64,000 bases of DNA from Acidobacteriota bacterium (GTDB lineage: Bacteria; Acidobacteriota; Thermoanaerobaculia; Gp7-AA8), in assembly GCA_021781455.1 (NCBI GenBank), contig JAJXWV010000024.1:16940-80939 (forward strand). Reading direction: 5' to 3'. Below the pieces are notes generated by a model. The model saw only the letters and a list, made by a program, of their open reading frames with translations, was not told the origin of the DNA and ran no database searches. Positions 24,516-33,367 of the stretch are shown here, piece after piece. Position 1 is the first letter of the stretch. Each line of letters begins with the position of its first letter. The position numbers and the translations under genes were made by a program.

Positions 24516-25033
24516 ATGAGCAGTCCAGAGCCACAGCCGCGCTCCCATCCGCTGCGCGCCCTTCGCCATCGCAATTTCCGCCTCTTCGTCAGCGGACAGC
24601 TGATCTCGCTCGTCGGCACCTGGATGCAGCAGGTCGCCCAGTCGTGGCTGATCTACCGCATGACCGGCTCGCCCTTTCGATCGTGCTGCTGGTGCCGGTC
24701 GGCATCGCCATGATGGTGCAGATGGCGTCGTCGAACACGCTCATCCAGTCGATGGTGAAGGAAGAGTTCCGGGGGCGGGTGATGGCGGTCTATTCCATGA
24801 CGTTCGTCGGCATCGGCCCGTTCGGTGCGCTGCTGGCGGGATCGCTGGCCGGCCGCATCGGCGCGCCCTGGACCGTGGCGCTCGGCGGAATGCTCACCCT
24901 CGCCGGCGCGGCCGCCTTCGCCGCTCACCTGCCGGCAATCCGCGGTGAAGCGAGAATGCTGATCCTCGCCCAGCAGGCCGGCGCCGGCGAGCCGCCGGAA
25001 CAGGCCACCGCGACGGGCGGAGAAGTGAACTGA
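24516..25033 (+). pseudogene. MFS (EntS-like) transporter with large internal deletion and frameshift
   Basis: The 5' part encodes the usual start of an EntS/YbdA-like MFS exporter ([41 protein letters not shown]). At about 24675 the sequence jumps, in a different frame, to what is normally the last third of such a protein ([20 protein letters not shown], then EEFRGRVMAVYSM and FGALLAGSLAGRIG). Intact members are about 400 residues or more; here the two parts total about 170. About 230-250 residues, covering some seven membrane segments, are missing, and the frame is broken at the junction. It is therefore unlikely to work. Confidence 0.85.
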
Positions 25034-25035
25034 AA

Positions 25036-25108
25036 TTTATGATTGATGATTTATGATTTGTAATTTAATTATCTGTTATCGGTTCATAAATCATCAATCA
25101 TAAATTGA
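25036..25108. repeat. Word-hairpin, 7-nt word TTTATGA
   Basis: The left arm is TTTATGA/TTGATGA/TTTATGA/TTTGTAA; the right arm is TTCATAA/ATCATCA/ATCATAA/ATTGATC. It is strongly AT-rich in a GC-rich genome and lies between the convergent MFS remnant and arsC. Confidence 0.9.
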
Positions 25109-25528
25109 TCATTCACCTGCCAGCTCCGCCACCAGTGCATCGATCCGCTTCTCCAGGTCGTCGCGCGTTTCGACGAAGCGCGCGAACTGCTCCCCTTCCG
25201 GCGCCCAGGAAGGATCCTCGATCGGCCAGTGCGCGATGCGCTTCGCGTTCGGCCACGAGGGACAGGCTCGGGCGGCGGAATCGCAGACCGTCACGACCAC
25301 GTCGAAAGCCTCGTTCTCGAACCGATCCGCGCTCTTCGACTCTGCATCGTGAATGTCGATCCCGATCTCGGCCATCGCGCGGATCGCGTTCGGATGGACC
25401 CACCCGGCGGGATGCGATCCTGCCGAGACTGCCTCCACCACCTCGCCATGGAACGCGTTCGCCAGCCCCTCGGCCATCTGGCTCCGCGCCGCGTTGCCCG
25501 TGCAGAGAAAGAGGATTCGCTTCTTCAT
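25109..25528 (-). CDS. arsC: Thioredoxin-coupled arsenate reductase (LMW-phosphatase fold)
   Basis: 139 residues. The P-loop is LCTGNAARSQMAEG, and cysteines lie at 9, 82 and 89 (VCDSAARACPSWP), which fits the triple-cysteine relay of the Staphylococcus/Bacillus-type ArsC (C10, C82, C89), where the last two form a disulfide reduced by thioredoxin. It converts arsenate to arsenite in the cytosol. No arsR, arsB or acr3 gene is adjacent, so detoxification would rely on an exporter elsewhere. Confidence 0.92.
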   Translation of the reverse strand: MKKRILFLCTGNAARSQMAEGLANAFHGEVVEAVSAGSHPAGWVHPNAIRAMAEIGIDIHDAESKSADRFENEAFDVVVTVCDSAARACPSWPNAKRIAHWPIEDPSWAPEGEQFARFVETRDDLEKRIDALVAELAGE

Positions 25529-25544
25529 GAGTTTCGTATCACGG

Positions 25545-25659
25545 CTGATTTCACCGCAGAGACACAGAGAGCACGGAGAAAGCCAGGAAGGAATCGTTCA
25601 TCGGTTTCCCTCCCAAAAGACTCTGTGTTCTCTGTGCTCTCTGTGGTGAAAAAATCCAG
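25545..25659. repeat. Word-hairpin, 9-nt word CTCTGTGNT
   Basis: The right arm is three tandem 9-nt words (CTCTGTGTT, CTCTGTGCT, CTCTGTGGT) followed by GAAAAAATC. The left arm is TTCACCGCAGAGACACAGAG...AGCACGGAG. It lies between pdxH and arsC. Confidence 0.78.
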
Positions 25660-26268
25660 CTAAGGAGAAAGCCGTTCGATGATCCAGTCCTTCGACTCCC
25701 GCAGGCGATACACGAAGCGATCGTGCAGCCGGTCAGGCCGTCCCTGCCAGAACTCGATCTGGTTCGGGATCACGCGATAGCCGCCCCAGTGCGGCGGGCG
25801 GGGAACGGGACGGTCGCGATGACCCTCTTCCATCTCACGGACTCGCTCCTCGAGATCGCCGCGCCCGAGGATGACCTTGCTCTGGTCGGAGGCCCAGGCG
25901 CCGATCTGGCTGCCGCGCGGGCGCGTCTGCCAGTACTCCTCCGATTCTTCCTCGGTCACCTTCACGATCGCTCCCTCGGCACGCACCTGACGCTCCAGCG
26001 ACGGCCACCACCAGCAGAGCGCGGCGTACGGGTTGTCGTGGATCTGCATCCCCTTGACGCTGTTGTAATTCGTGAAGAAGACGAAGCCGCGCGCGTCGAA
26101 GTCCTTCATCAGGCAGATGCGCGAGGAAACGATGCCGTCACGCGAGGCCGTGGAGACCGTCATCCCTTCCGGCAGCTCGGGCTGGGCCTTCTTCGCCTCT
26201 TCGAACCATTTCGCGAATTGCGCGAATGGGCTGGCATCGAGCTCGTTCTCAAGCAATTGTCGGCTCAC
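25660..26268 (-). CDS. pdxH: Pyridoxamine 5'-phosphate oxidase
   Basis: 202 residues. FMN- and substrate-binding segments are visible: SSRICLMKDFDARGFVFFTN, WWPSLERQVRAEG, YWQTRPRGSQIGAWAS and the C-terminal FWQGRPDRLHDRFVYR. It oxidises pyridoxamine or pyridoxine phosphate to PLP in the cytosol, supplying cofactor for enzymes such as the PLP lyase at 619. Its ATG overlaps the Nudix stop (ATGA at 26265-26268), so the two are coupled. Confidence 0.95.
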   Translation of the reverse strand: MSRQLLENELDASPFAQFAKWFEEAKKAQPELPEGMTVSTASRDGIVSSRICLMKDFDARGFVFFTNYNSVKGMQIHDNPYAALCWWWPSLERQVRAEGAIVKVTEEESEEYWQTRPRGSQIGAWASDQSKVILGRGDLEERVREMEEGHRDRPVPRPPHWGGYRVIPNQIEFWQGRPDRLHDRFVYRLRESKDWIIERLSP

Positions 26269-26825
26269 GCATGTCTCCTGTCCCGGGTCCTCTCGATTTT
26301 GCGGATCACGCGTGTCGAGGCCTCTTCGTTCATCAGGGCAACGGCTCGATCGAGCGCCACCCAGGCAAGGTCGTTCGACTCGCTGGGATCGATGCTGATC
26401 GCCTCGGGAAACGCAGTCCGTGCCAGAAAGCGCACGTCGAAGTGACGATGGTCGGGCTCGCCTTTCCCCGCCGGAATGGCATGGACGTCGAGGTCGAACA
26501 CTTCATCGAAGACGAGCTCGAGATCGCGCAGCCCCGATTCCTCGGCACCCTCGCGCAATGCCGTCTGTACAGGGGACTCGTCGCCGTCCACATGGCCGCC
26601 CATCTGCAGCCAGCGATCGAGGCGCTTGTGATGGTGCAGCAGCAGGCGGTCGCCCTCGATGATGAAGCAGCTGGCGGTGATGTGGCCGGGCGTGAACTGC
26701 TGCCGCGAGAAGGGAGCAGCAGTCGTCGACAGAAGCCCGATGATCGACGCGTGATGCAGCGCTTCGAGGGCATCCGCAGGAACGTAGGTGCCGAGCTGCT
26801 CGAGAAGTTCGGAGGCGCGAGTCAT
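26265..26825 (-). CDS. Nudix hydrolase
   Basis: 186 residues. The Nudix box is intact (GHVDGDE, seven residues, then REGAEESGL, about 77-99), so it should hydrolyse a nucleoside diphosphate linked to another group, using Mg ions. An N-terminal helical region of about 40 residues precedes the fold. The substrate is not evident; translational coupling to pdxH suggests shared regulation rather than a shared pathway. The start follows a repeat-filled gap. Confidence 0.88.
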   Translation of the reverse strand: MTRASELLEQLGTYVPADALEALHHASIIGLLSTTAAPFSRQQFTPGHITASCFIIEGDRLLLHHHKRLDRWLQMGGHVDGDESPVQTALREGAEESGLRDLELVFDEVFDLDVHAIPAGKGEPDHRHFDVRFLARTAFPEAISIDPSESNDLAWVALDRAVALMNEEASTRVIRKIERTRDRRHA

Positions 26826-26867
26826 GGTCTTCAGTCTATCGCGACCACGATTCCGTCACGCGCAGCC

Positions 26868-27166
26868 GCGGCGCCCGCCACTCTGAGCCGGCGCAGCAGC
26901 GGCGCCCGTCACTCTGAGCCGGCGGAACCGCGGGGAAGGTCGGGTGGAAGGAGCGGCGTAGCGCGGCGAAGAGTCTCCAGATGCGCAGATCGCGGTGAGC
27001 CTGCTGTCCGCTCCAAACCAACAAATCGTCCCGGTAAGAGACTCTTCGCCGCGCTCCACCGCTCCCACCCGCCCACCGCCCCCGCGGTTGCGCCGGCTCA
27101 GAGTGACGGGGGACTGCGGTTTCACGGCTCCGAATGACGGGGACTGCGGTTTCACCCGCTCCGAAT
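26868..27166. repeat. P3 element with extra tandem arms
   Basis: The best complete P3 copy. CACTCTGAGCCGGCG occurs at 26879 and again at 26909, then GAAGAGTCTCCAGATGCGCA...GTCCGCTCC, GTAAGAGACTCTTCGCCGCG, GGCTCAGAGTGACGGGG, and two short copies of CGGTTTCAC-CGCTCCGAATGACG. It fills the gap upstream of the Nudix gene. Confidence 0.85.
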
Positions 27167-27170
27167 GACG

Positions 27171-27605
<435 letters not shown>

Positions 27606-27639
27606 GCGGCCCGCAGTTTAGCCGGATCGCGCGGTCGAC

Positions 27640-27836
27640 CGTCACTGTCATCTGAGCCGGCGCAACCGCAACCCCCGTCACTCTGAGCCGGCGCAACCGC
27701 GGGGGCGGTGGGCGGGTGGGAGCGGTGGAGCGCGGCGAAGAGTCTCTTACCGGGACGGTCCTTGGTGTGGGGCGCGGTTTCCAGACCGCCAAGGGGGGGG
27801 CAGGGGGCAGGCTGGAAAGCCTGCCCTACACCGAAG
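27640..27836. repeat. P3 left half plus P4 hairpin
   Basis: CATCTGAGCCGGCGCAACCGC, CGTCACTCTGAGCCGGCGCA...GAAGAGTCTCTTACCGGGACG (P3, without its mirror half), then GTGTGGGGCGCGGTTTCCAG and AGGCTGGAAAGCCTGCCC (P4, 27765-27828). It separates sco from DUF420. Confidence 0.8.
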
Positions 27837-27838
27837 CT

Positions 27839-28408
27839 CTAGTCCTCGCGCAGCAGCTGCTTGACGGTCTTCGCCACGTGCTCGGCGGCATCGCCGTCGG
27901 TCGAGCCGTAATACTCGCGGATGATCCCGTTCTTGTCCGCTATCGCGAATTTCGTGCTGTGCAGCAGCGGCTCGGTTCCCGGCGCGGGGGACTCCGCAGC
28001 GAGCTTGAAACCGTCGACCGAGAGGCGGACCGTGCTCGCGGGATCGCCGGTCGTGAGGAACGTCCATCGCGGATCGTTGCGGAATTGCGCGGCGTACTGA
28101 GCGAGCTTTGCCGGTGTGTCGTGCACTGGGTCGACAGTGATCGACACGAAGCGCACCGGGGCGTCCTTGTCGATCTTCGTCGTGAGCTCGCGCATCTGCT
28201 GCGTCATCATCGGGCAGCTCGATGCACAGTTCGTGAAGATGAAGTCGTAGACCGTGACGTTGCCCTTGAGCGAAGCCAGCTTCAGCGGCTTGCCGCTGTC
28301 GGCGACCAGGGTCGCGTCGGGAACCGGAAACAGCTTCGGCAGGTCGGCTTTCGGCGAGCAGGCGGCGAGGGCGAGTGAAAAACAGACGATCGGAAGTTTG
28401 CGGAGCAT
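27839..28408 (-). CDS. SCO1/SenC-type copper chaperone lipoprotein
   Basis: 189 residues. A lipobox (LALAAC, Cys17) indicates membrane anchoring by lipid on the outer face of the inner membrane. The copper site is C61-x3-C65 (TNCASSC) with H150 (LLHSTKFAI) in a thioredoxin fold. SCO proteins deliver copper or reducing power to the CuA site of oxidase subunit II, which is encoded a few genes upstream. I chose the ATG at 28408; the longer frame reads through a word-hairpin. Confidence 0.93.
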   Translation of the reverse strand: MLRKLPIVCFSLALAACSPKADLPKLFPVPDATLVADSGKPLKLASLKGNVTVYDFIFTNCASSCPMMTQQMRELTTKIDKDAPVRFVSITVDPVHDTPAKLAQYAAQFRNDPRWTFLTTGDPASTVRLSVDGFKLAAESPAPGTEPLLHSTKFAIADKNGIIREYYGSTDGDAAEHVAKTVKQLLRED

Positions 28409-28411
28409 AGT

Positions 28412-28503
28412 CAAAAGAAAACGTTCAATGTTCAATGTTGAATGCTGAATGAGGAACGGCGCAGGCCACGATCGGCATTGAACATTCAACATTCAACATT
28501 TGT
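28412..28503. repeat. Word-hairpin, 7-nt word TTCAATG
   Basis: The left arm is TTCAATG twice, TTGAATG and CTGAATG; the right arm is ATTGAAC/ATTCAAC/ATTCAAC/ATTTGTT. It lies between ctaB and sco and is AT-rich compared with its surroundings. Confidence 0.9.
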
Positions 28504-28506
28504 TCT

Positions 28507-29412
28507 TTACCGAGCCGCGATCACCAGCATCGTCATCACGACGACCAGATACAGATTCGACGTCATGAACAGCCGGAAGGCCACGCGGTTCGAGCGGTCG
28601 AAGAAGAATCGGATCGACATCGCCAGTAGCGCGACGCCGGTTGCGATTGCGCCGGCCAGGTACGCCCGGCCGGTCATTCCGGTGAGCGACGGAAGAACGC
28701 TCACGGCCAGCAGCGCCAGACTGTAGAAGATGGCCAGGCGCGCGGTGGCCGTTCCGTCGTTGTCGCGCACGGCCGTCATCACGAACCCCGCGCGGCCGTA
28801 GTCCTCGCGGTAGATCCAGCTGATGGCCATGAAGTGCGGCAGCTGCCAGAAGAAGAGGATTCCGAAGACGATCCAGCCGCCCGCGGCCAGGTGCCCCGTC
28901 GCGGCGGTCCATCCCATGAGCGGCGGAATGGCGCCAGGAACGGCTCCGATGATCGTACAGGCGGTGGAGATCCGCTTCAGCGGCGTGTAGACGAAGATGT
29001 AGCTGGTCAGCGTGAAGGCGCCGAGGATTGCGGTGAGCAGATTGACGGTGAGCGCCAGATAGGCCGTGCCGATGATCGCGATCGCGGCGGAGAAGAGCAG
29101 GGCCGCGCGCGGCGTGATGCGGCCGTCGGGCAGCGGGCGAAGGCGCGTGCGGCGCATCTTCGCGTCGTGGGCGCGCTCGACGTACTGGTTGAGGGCATTC
29201 GTGCCGGCGGCCACCATGGCCGTACCGACGAGCGTGTTGATCAGAACGAGCGCGCTGATGTGAGGCGCCGCGATGAGATATCCGGCCGCCGTCGTGATCA
29301 GAACCATCAGGACGATGCGCGATTTCGAGAGCTGAAGATAGTCCGCAATGGCGCTCTGCCTCGTGACAAGCCCCTCAACCGGCACGCTGTCCATGATCGC
29401 GATCTCGCTCAC
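28507..29412 (-). CDS. ctaB: Protoheme IX farnesyltransferase (haem O synthase)
   Basis: 301 residues, a UbiA-type prenyltransferase with about eight or nine membrane helices. The first prenyl-diphosphate site is NQYVERAHDAKMRRTRLRPL, with E in place of the usual first Asp; the second is in YTPLKRIS, and FFWQLPHFMA plus IYREDYGRAG follow. It adds a farnesyl group to haem B, the step before haem A. The GTG start overlaps the ctaA stop (GTGA, 29409-29412), so the two haem enzymes are coupled. Confidence 0.93.
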   Translation of the reverse strand: MSEIAIMDSVPVEGLVTRQSAIADYLQLSKSRIVLMVLITTAAGYLIAAPHISALVLINTLVGTAMVAAGTNALNQYVERAHDAKMRRTRLRPLPDGRITPRAALLFSAAIAIIGTAYLALTVNLLTAILGAFTLTSYIFVYTPLKRISTACTIIGAVPGAIPPLMGWTAATGHLAAGGWIVFGILFFWQLPHFMAISWIYREDYGRAGFVMTAVRDNDGTATARLAIFYSLALLAVSVLPSLTGMTGRAYLAGAIATGVALLAMSIRFFFDRSNRVAFRLFMTSNLYLVVVMTMLVIAAR

Positions 29413-30407
29413 GCCGCAACCTCGCTTGCGACAAACGCACCAGCCTGCCGCTCGATCCGCTGTGACGCCGTGGCGCGCGCGCTCAACGCCAACAGAAGCG
29501 AGGTCGCCAACGTCGCGGCGCCGGTGACCACGTGGAAGCTGGTGATGCTCGCCAGCCGCAGCGCAGTCGCGCCGGCGAGCGAGTGGTACGCGCCCGGATT
29601 CGCGGAGCCGAACCACACCACTTTGGCTCCAAGGTAGATCTGCAGCGCAATCAGCCCCAGCAACACGGTCATCAGAGGCCGCAGGGCAGAGGCGGATCGA
29701 TAGACCCGGACGGCCAGCGCGATCACGGTGATCGTCACCAGCGTCGCACCGACGCGGTGCGCGAAGTTTGCGGCGATGGCGACGCTCGTGAACGGAGGAA
29801 TGAGCCGGCCGAACGACAGCGGAAAATCGGGAATGGCCAGGCCGGCGTTGAGGTGCCGCATGAGCGCGCCCGCGAGAATCTGCAGATAGACGAGCGCCAC
29901 CAGCAGCGTAGTCAGCCCGGTCGGCGCGTGCTCATCGCCCTCCCCTTCGCGCAGCCGCAGGAACGATTCCGACGTGAAGAACGCGATCGACATGTTCAGG
30001 CCGAGGAAGATCTCCGCCAGCCCGGCGTGCGAGATCGACACGGAGGGCGGCAGCAGCAGCAGCACCGTCAGACCGCCCAGAACGCCCTGGGCGACGACCG
30101 CGCCGAGCGCGCACCAGCCGAGGATGCGCACGAAGCGCTTCGGCTCGCGAAGCTGCAGTGCAAGGGCCTGGAAGACGGTCAACAGGCCGACGCTCGCCGC
30201 GATCATGCGATGGCCGTGCTCGTAGAAGATTCCGGCGATCATCGGCGGCATGAGCATGCCGTAGGACAGCGGCCAGTCGGGAACGGCCAGTCCGGAGCCG
30301 GTCGAGGTGACCATGGCCCCGGCGTAGATGAGGAAGAGCGTACAGGCCGCAACGACTTTCGCGTAGCGGCGGAGCCAGGTGGGGGTGGGCTGAATCGGAG
30401 TGATCAT
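29409..30407 (-). CDS. ctaA: Haem A synthase (CtaA/COX15)
   Basis: 332 residues with eight membrane helices. The first half shows LIYAGAMVTSTGSGLAVPDW and FYEHGHRMIAASVG; the second half repeats the pattern with LIPPFTSVAIAANFAHRVGA and a last H in TSFHVVTG. The conserved EHGHR and later His residues bind haem. It oxidises haem O to haem A in the inner membrane. It is coupled to ctaB and follows coxB after a word-hairpin. Confidence 0.93.
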   Translation of the reverse strand: MITPIQPTPTWLRRYAKVVAACTLFLIYAGAMVTSTGSGLAVPDWPLSYGMLMPPMIAGIFYEHGHRMIAASVGLLTVFQALALQLREPKRFVRILGWCALGAVVAQGVLGGLTVLLLLPPSVSISHAGLAEIFLGLNMSIAFFTSESFLRLREGEGDEHAPTGLTTLLVALVYLQILAGALMRHLNAGLAIPDFPLSFGRLIPPFTSVAIAANFAHRVGATLVTITVIALAVRVYRSASALRPLMTVLLGLIALQIYLGAKVVWFGSANPGAYHSLAGATALRLASITSFHVVTGAATLATSLLLALSARATASQRIERQAGAFVASEVAA

Positions 30408-30416
30408 TTCTTATTG

Positions 30417-30574
30417 GTTACGAGGTCACGAGGTTGCGAGGTCACGAGGCTGCAGGCCCCACGGTCTCGCAAGAATCGCGAACCGCTCATGATTTCAAAG
30501 ATGGCTGGCCGCGCAGACCACGAGTTCTGAGGTCACCTCGTGACCTCGAAACCTCGTGACCTCGTGACCCCGTT
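30417..30574. repeat. Word-hairpin, 8-nt word GGTYRCGA
   Basis: The left arm is GGTTACGA/GGTCACGA/GGTTGCGA/GGTCACGA/GGCTGCA; the right arm is GACCTCGA/AACCTCGT/GACCTCGT/GACCCCGT. The loop between them is about 75 bases. It lies between coxB and ctaA. Confidence 0.9.
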
Positions 30575-30599
30575 AATGACGTGCGCTACTCCTTTTTTA

Positions 30600-31421
30600 T
30601 CAGACATGCGGTGTCGTTGGCGACGAAGTCGTGGCCGCCTGGACGGGATTCGTGTCAGGGGCCGGTGAATTCTGTGCGACCTGCGATTTCATCCACGCCT
30701 GGAAGCCGGATTTCGTGTCCACCGTCAGCTGTCCGCGCATCCGGTAATGCCCCAGCCCACAGAGCTGCGCGCAGGCGATCTCCCAATGGTCGTCGGGGCC
30801 GGTCGCCTTCACCGGCGTGAAGTGGATGGCCACGTCCATCCCCGGAATGGCGTCCTGCTTCACGCGCATCACCGGGAGGAAGAAGCTGTGGATCACGTCC
30901 TTTGACGTGATGTGGATGATGGCCGGCCGGTTCACCTCGAGGTGGAGCTGGTTGAGCGCGACCACGTCGTCCTTGGCGTGAGGGTCGGTCATGTCGAGGC
31001 CGAGAGGATTGGTCGACGAGACGAGCTTGACGTCGCGGCGGCCGAAGATTCCATCTGCACCCGGATAGTGGGCGTTCCACGCAAACTGCTCGGCCACGAT
31101 GCGCAGCTCCAGCGGATTGGTTTCGGGACCGGGGCGGTTCGTCCAGCGGTACCAGGCCGGAATCGAGAAGCCGATGAGGAGGACCGCCTCGACGATGGCC
31201 ACGCCGGCTTCGCTGTAAGTCGACCAGTGCGAGCGCATGCCGTGATAGTTCGCCTTCGGGTTCCTGTTCGCGTTGAAGCGCCAGAGGACGAAGAGGAAGT
31301 AGGCGCCCCAGAAGACGAAGAGGATCAGCATCAGCCAGTGCACGTAGGCATTGAGGCTGTCGAGCTGCGGCCCGTGCGCCGAGTAGTCGGGCGGCATGTA
31401 CTGGGCGAGGAATTCTTTCAT
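30600..31421 (-). CDS. coxB: Cytochrome c oxidase subunit II
   Basis: 273 residues with two membrane helices (about 27-48 and 74-92) and a periplasmic CuA domain. The CuA ligands are H178 (DVIHSF), C217 and C221 (CAQLCGLGH), H225 and M228; E214 (WEIACAQ) provides the carbonyl position. No C-terminal cytochrome c domain is fused, so electrons must come from a separate cytochrome c. Its 5' end and leader are tandemly duplicated just upstream. Unusually, coxB comes after coxA, coxC and coxD rather than before them. Confidence 0.95.
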   Translation of the reverse strand: MKEFLAQYMPPDYSAHGPQLDSLNAYVHWLMLILFVFWGAYFLFVLWRFNANRNPKANYHGMRSHWSTYSEAGVAIVEAVLLIGFSIPAWYRWTNRPGPETNPLELRIVAEQFAWNAHYPGADGIFGRRDVKLVSSTNPLGLDMTDPHAKDDVVALNQLHLEVNRPAIIHITSKDVIHSFFLPVMRVKQDAIPGMDVAIHFTPVKATGPDDHWEIACAQLCGLGHYRMRGQLTVDTKSGFQAWMKSQVAQNSPAPDTNPVQAATTSSPTTPHV

Positions 31422-31790
31422 CGCGATTCTCCGGAGTGGTGAGAAGGAGAAGAAGAATTGAAAATTGAAAATTGAAAATTGAAAACTGGAAGGCTGACAG
31501 CACTTGGTTTAGCGCTTTCAATTTTCAATTCTCCATTTTCAATTTTCAATTCGATCTCTCCTTCAATGTCCATTGCGCGCCTCACTGCAGTTACTGGGCG
31601 AGGAATTCTTTCATCGCGATTCTCCGGAGTGGTGAGAAGGAGAAGAAGAATTGAAAATTGAAAATTGAAAATTGAAAATTGAAAACTGGAAGGCTGACAG
31701 CACTTGGTTTAGCGCTTTCAATTTTCAATTCTCCATTTTCAATTTTCAATTCGATCTCTCCTTCAATGTCCATTGCGCGCCTCACTGCAG
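31399..31790. repeat. 193-bp tandem duplication spanning the coxB start and a word-hairpin
   Basis: Copy 1 (31399-31591) and copy 2 (31592-31790) are nearly identical. Each holds the last codons of the CPVC gene, a 7-nt word-hairpin (TTGAAAA arm; TTTTCAA arm) and the first codons of coxB. Copy 2 has one extra 7-nt word. The result is two successive hairpins in the coxB leader. Confidence 0.95.
31591..31614 (-). pseudogene. Duplicated coxB start: seven-codon mini-ORF
   Basis: The upstream copy of the coxB start still reads ATG and then MKEFLAQ, but the duplication junction gives TAA as the next codon. It keeps the same upstream sequence as the true start 193 bases further on, so it could be translated as a short leader or lower initiation at coxB. 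Confidence 0.8.
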
Positions 31791-32027
31791 TCCTCCCTCG
31801 ATCAACTGGAACTGCTCCCGCCTCGCTCGCAGCGCTTTCGCTCGCCGCCAGAAGGTCCAGAACAGGGCGATGAACCCGATCTGCACGAGGCCGATGATGG
31901 CGAGCATGAACAGGATTCCATTCGAGGCGCCCTTGTTCAGGTTGGAGGACGGATCGCCGAAACAGACGGGGCAGGCGGATAAGGCGGACGGAAGAAGGCA
32001 GAGAGCCAGAGCGAGAAGCGAAGCCAT
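31782..32027 (-). CDS. Small membrane protein with CPVC motif in the oxidase cluster
   Basis: 81 residues: a signal-like hydrophobic start (MASLLALALCLLPSALSA), then CPVC (C19, C22), a Gly/Asn-rich turn, one membrane helix (about 35-57) and a basic tail. I do not recognise a named family. Two cysteines in CxxC on the outer face suggest a metal or disulfide role, for example in copper handling for the CuA or CuB site; this is an inference from position between coxD and coxB. A longer upstream frame reads through a word-hairpin, so I start at the ATG at 32027. Confidence 0.7.
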   Translation of the reverse strand: MASLLALALCLLPSALSACPVCFGDPSSNLNKGASNGILFMLAIIGLVQIGFIALFWTFWRRAKALRARREQFQLIEGGLQ

Positions 32028-32029
32028 GG

Positions 32030-32113
32030 TCGCGCGGTTCCGCGGTTTCGCGGTTTCGCGGTGTTCGATACCCGCGCACCGCGCAACCTCGCAACCGCGC
32101 AACCGCGCAACCA
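32030..32113. repeat. Word-hairpin, 8-nt word GCGGTTYC
   Basis: The left arm is GCGGTTCC, GCGGTTTC twice and GCGGTGTT; the right arm is ACCGCGCA/ACCTCGCA/ACCGCGCA twice/ACCAGG. It lies between the two small membrane protein genes. Confidence 0.9.
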
Positions 32114-32119
32114 GGTTCC

Positions 32120-32320
32120 TCATGGCAGCTCCTTCAGCTTCCGGAAAGTCCGCCGCCCGTACTCGATCAGCAGTGCGCCGGCGGCGATGAAGAGGATTCC
32201 GAAGGCCAGCGAGCCGACGTTCCTCGACACCGCGAACGCGCGCAGCCCCCACACCGCGACGAACGCGCAGAGGAGCACCGAGGCGGAGATGAAGACGATG
32301 TGAAAAATGCGAAGCGACAT
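32120..32320 (-). CDS. Small two-helix membrane protein in the oxidase cluster
   Basis: 66 residues with two hydrophobic segments (about 5-24 and 33-52) and a basic C-terminus (RRTFRKLKEL). I do not recognise a family. The ATG overlaps the stop of the coxD gene (ATGA, 32320-32323 region), which marks it as a co-translated part of the oxidase operon; it may be a small accessory subunit or assembly protein. Confidence 0.65.
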   Translation of the reverse strand: MSLRIFHIVFISASVLLCAFVAVWGLRAFAVSRNVGSLAFGILFIAAGALLIEYGRRTFRKLKELP

Positions 32321-32733
32321 CAGTAGTGTCCGAACTTGTCGAGAACGTCGTGAACCGGCAGCCACAGCAGCAGCGCGAAGAAGATGCCGGTCAGGATCAG
32401 AACGCCGTAGATGACCTTCTTCTCGGTGAGCAGGTGCATGAAGAATCCCGCCACCAGGAAACCCTTCATGCAGGCGATGGCGATGGCCAGGGCCATGGCC
32501 TGCCGGAGCGGCAGATGCAGCAGAAAGCGCGCGGCCACCGTGGCGCCGGTCAGCACTGCCAGCCCGGCGAACACGGTCAGGTACACCCGCATCTCCCGCC
32601 GGATCTCCTCCGGCGAGTGGTGCAGGTTGGCGTCGTGCACGCCCGCGTGGGTGTGCTCGTCTTCGGCCTCGCTCTGGGGAACCGGCATCGCGTCGGTCGG
32701 GGCGATGTCGGGAGTGATTGTCTGATCGGTCAC
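32320..32733 (-). CDS. Cytochrome c oxidase subunit IV (caa3-type CoxD/CtaF)
   Basis: 137 residues: an acidic, His-rich N-terminal stretch (1-45) and three membrane helices. YLTVFAGLAVLTGATVAA, MALAIAIACMKGFLVAGFFMHL and LTGIFFALLLWLPV match prokaryotic subunit IV. It stabilises the oxidase in the inner membrane. It follows coxC by ten bases and overlaps the next small gene by four. Confidence 0.88.
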   Translation of the reverse strand: MTDQTITPDIAPTDAMPVPQSEAEDEHTHAGVHDANLHHSPEEIRREMRVYLTVFAGLAVLTGATVAARFLLHLPLRQAMALAIAIACMKGFLVAGFFMHLLTEKKVIYGVLILTGIFFALLLWLPVHDVLDKFGHY

Positions 32734-32743
32734 GCCAGCCTCC

Positions 32744-33355
<612 letters not shown>

Positions 33356-33367
33356 CTTTCCTCCTGA

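Noticed and set aside
31455..31560. AT-rich stretch as a strong promoter for coxB
   Set aside because: The AT content comes from the TTGAAAA word-hairpin. No convincing -35/-10 pair is distinguishable from the repeat.
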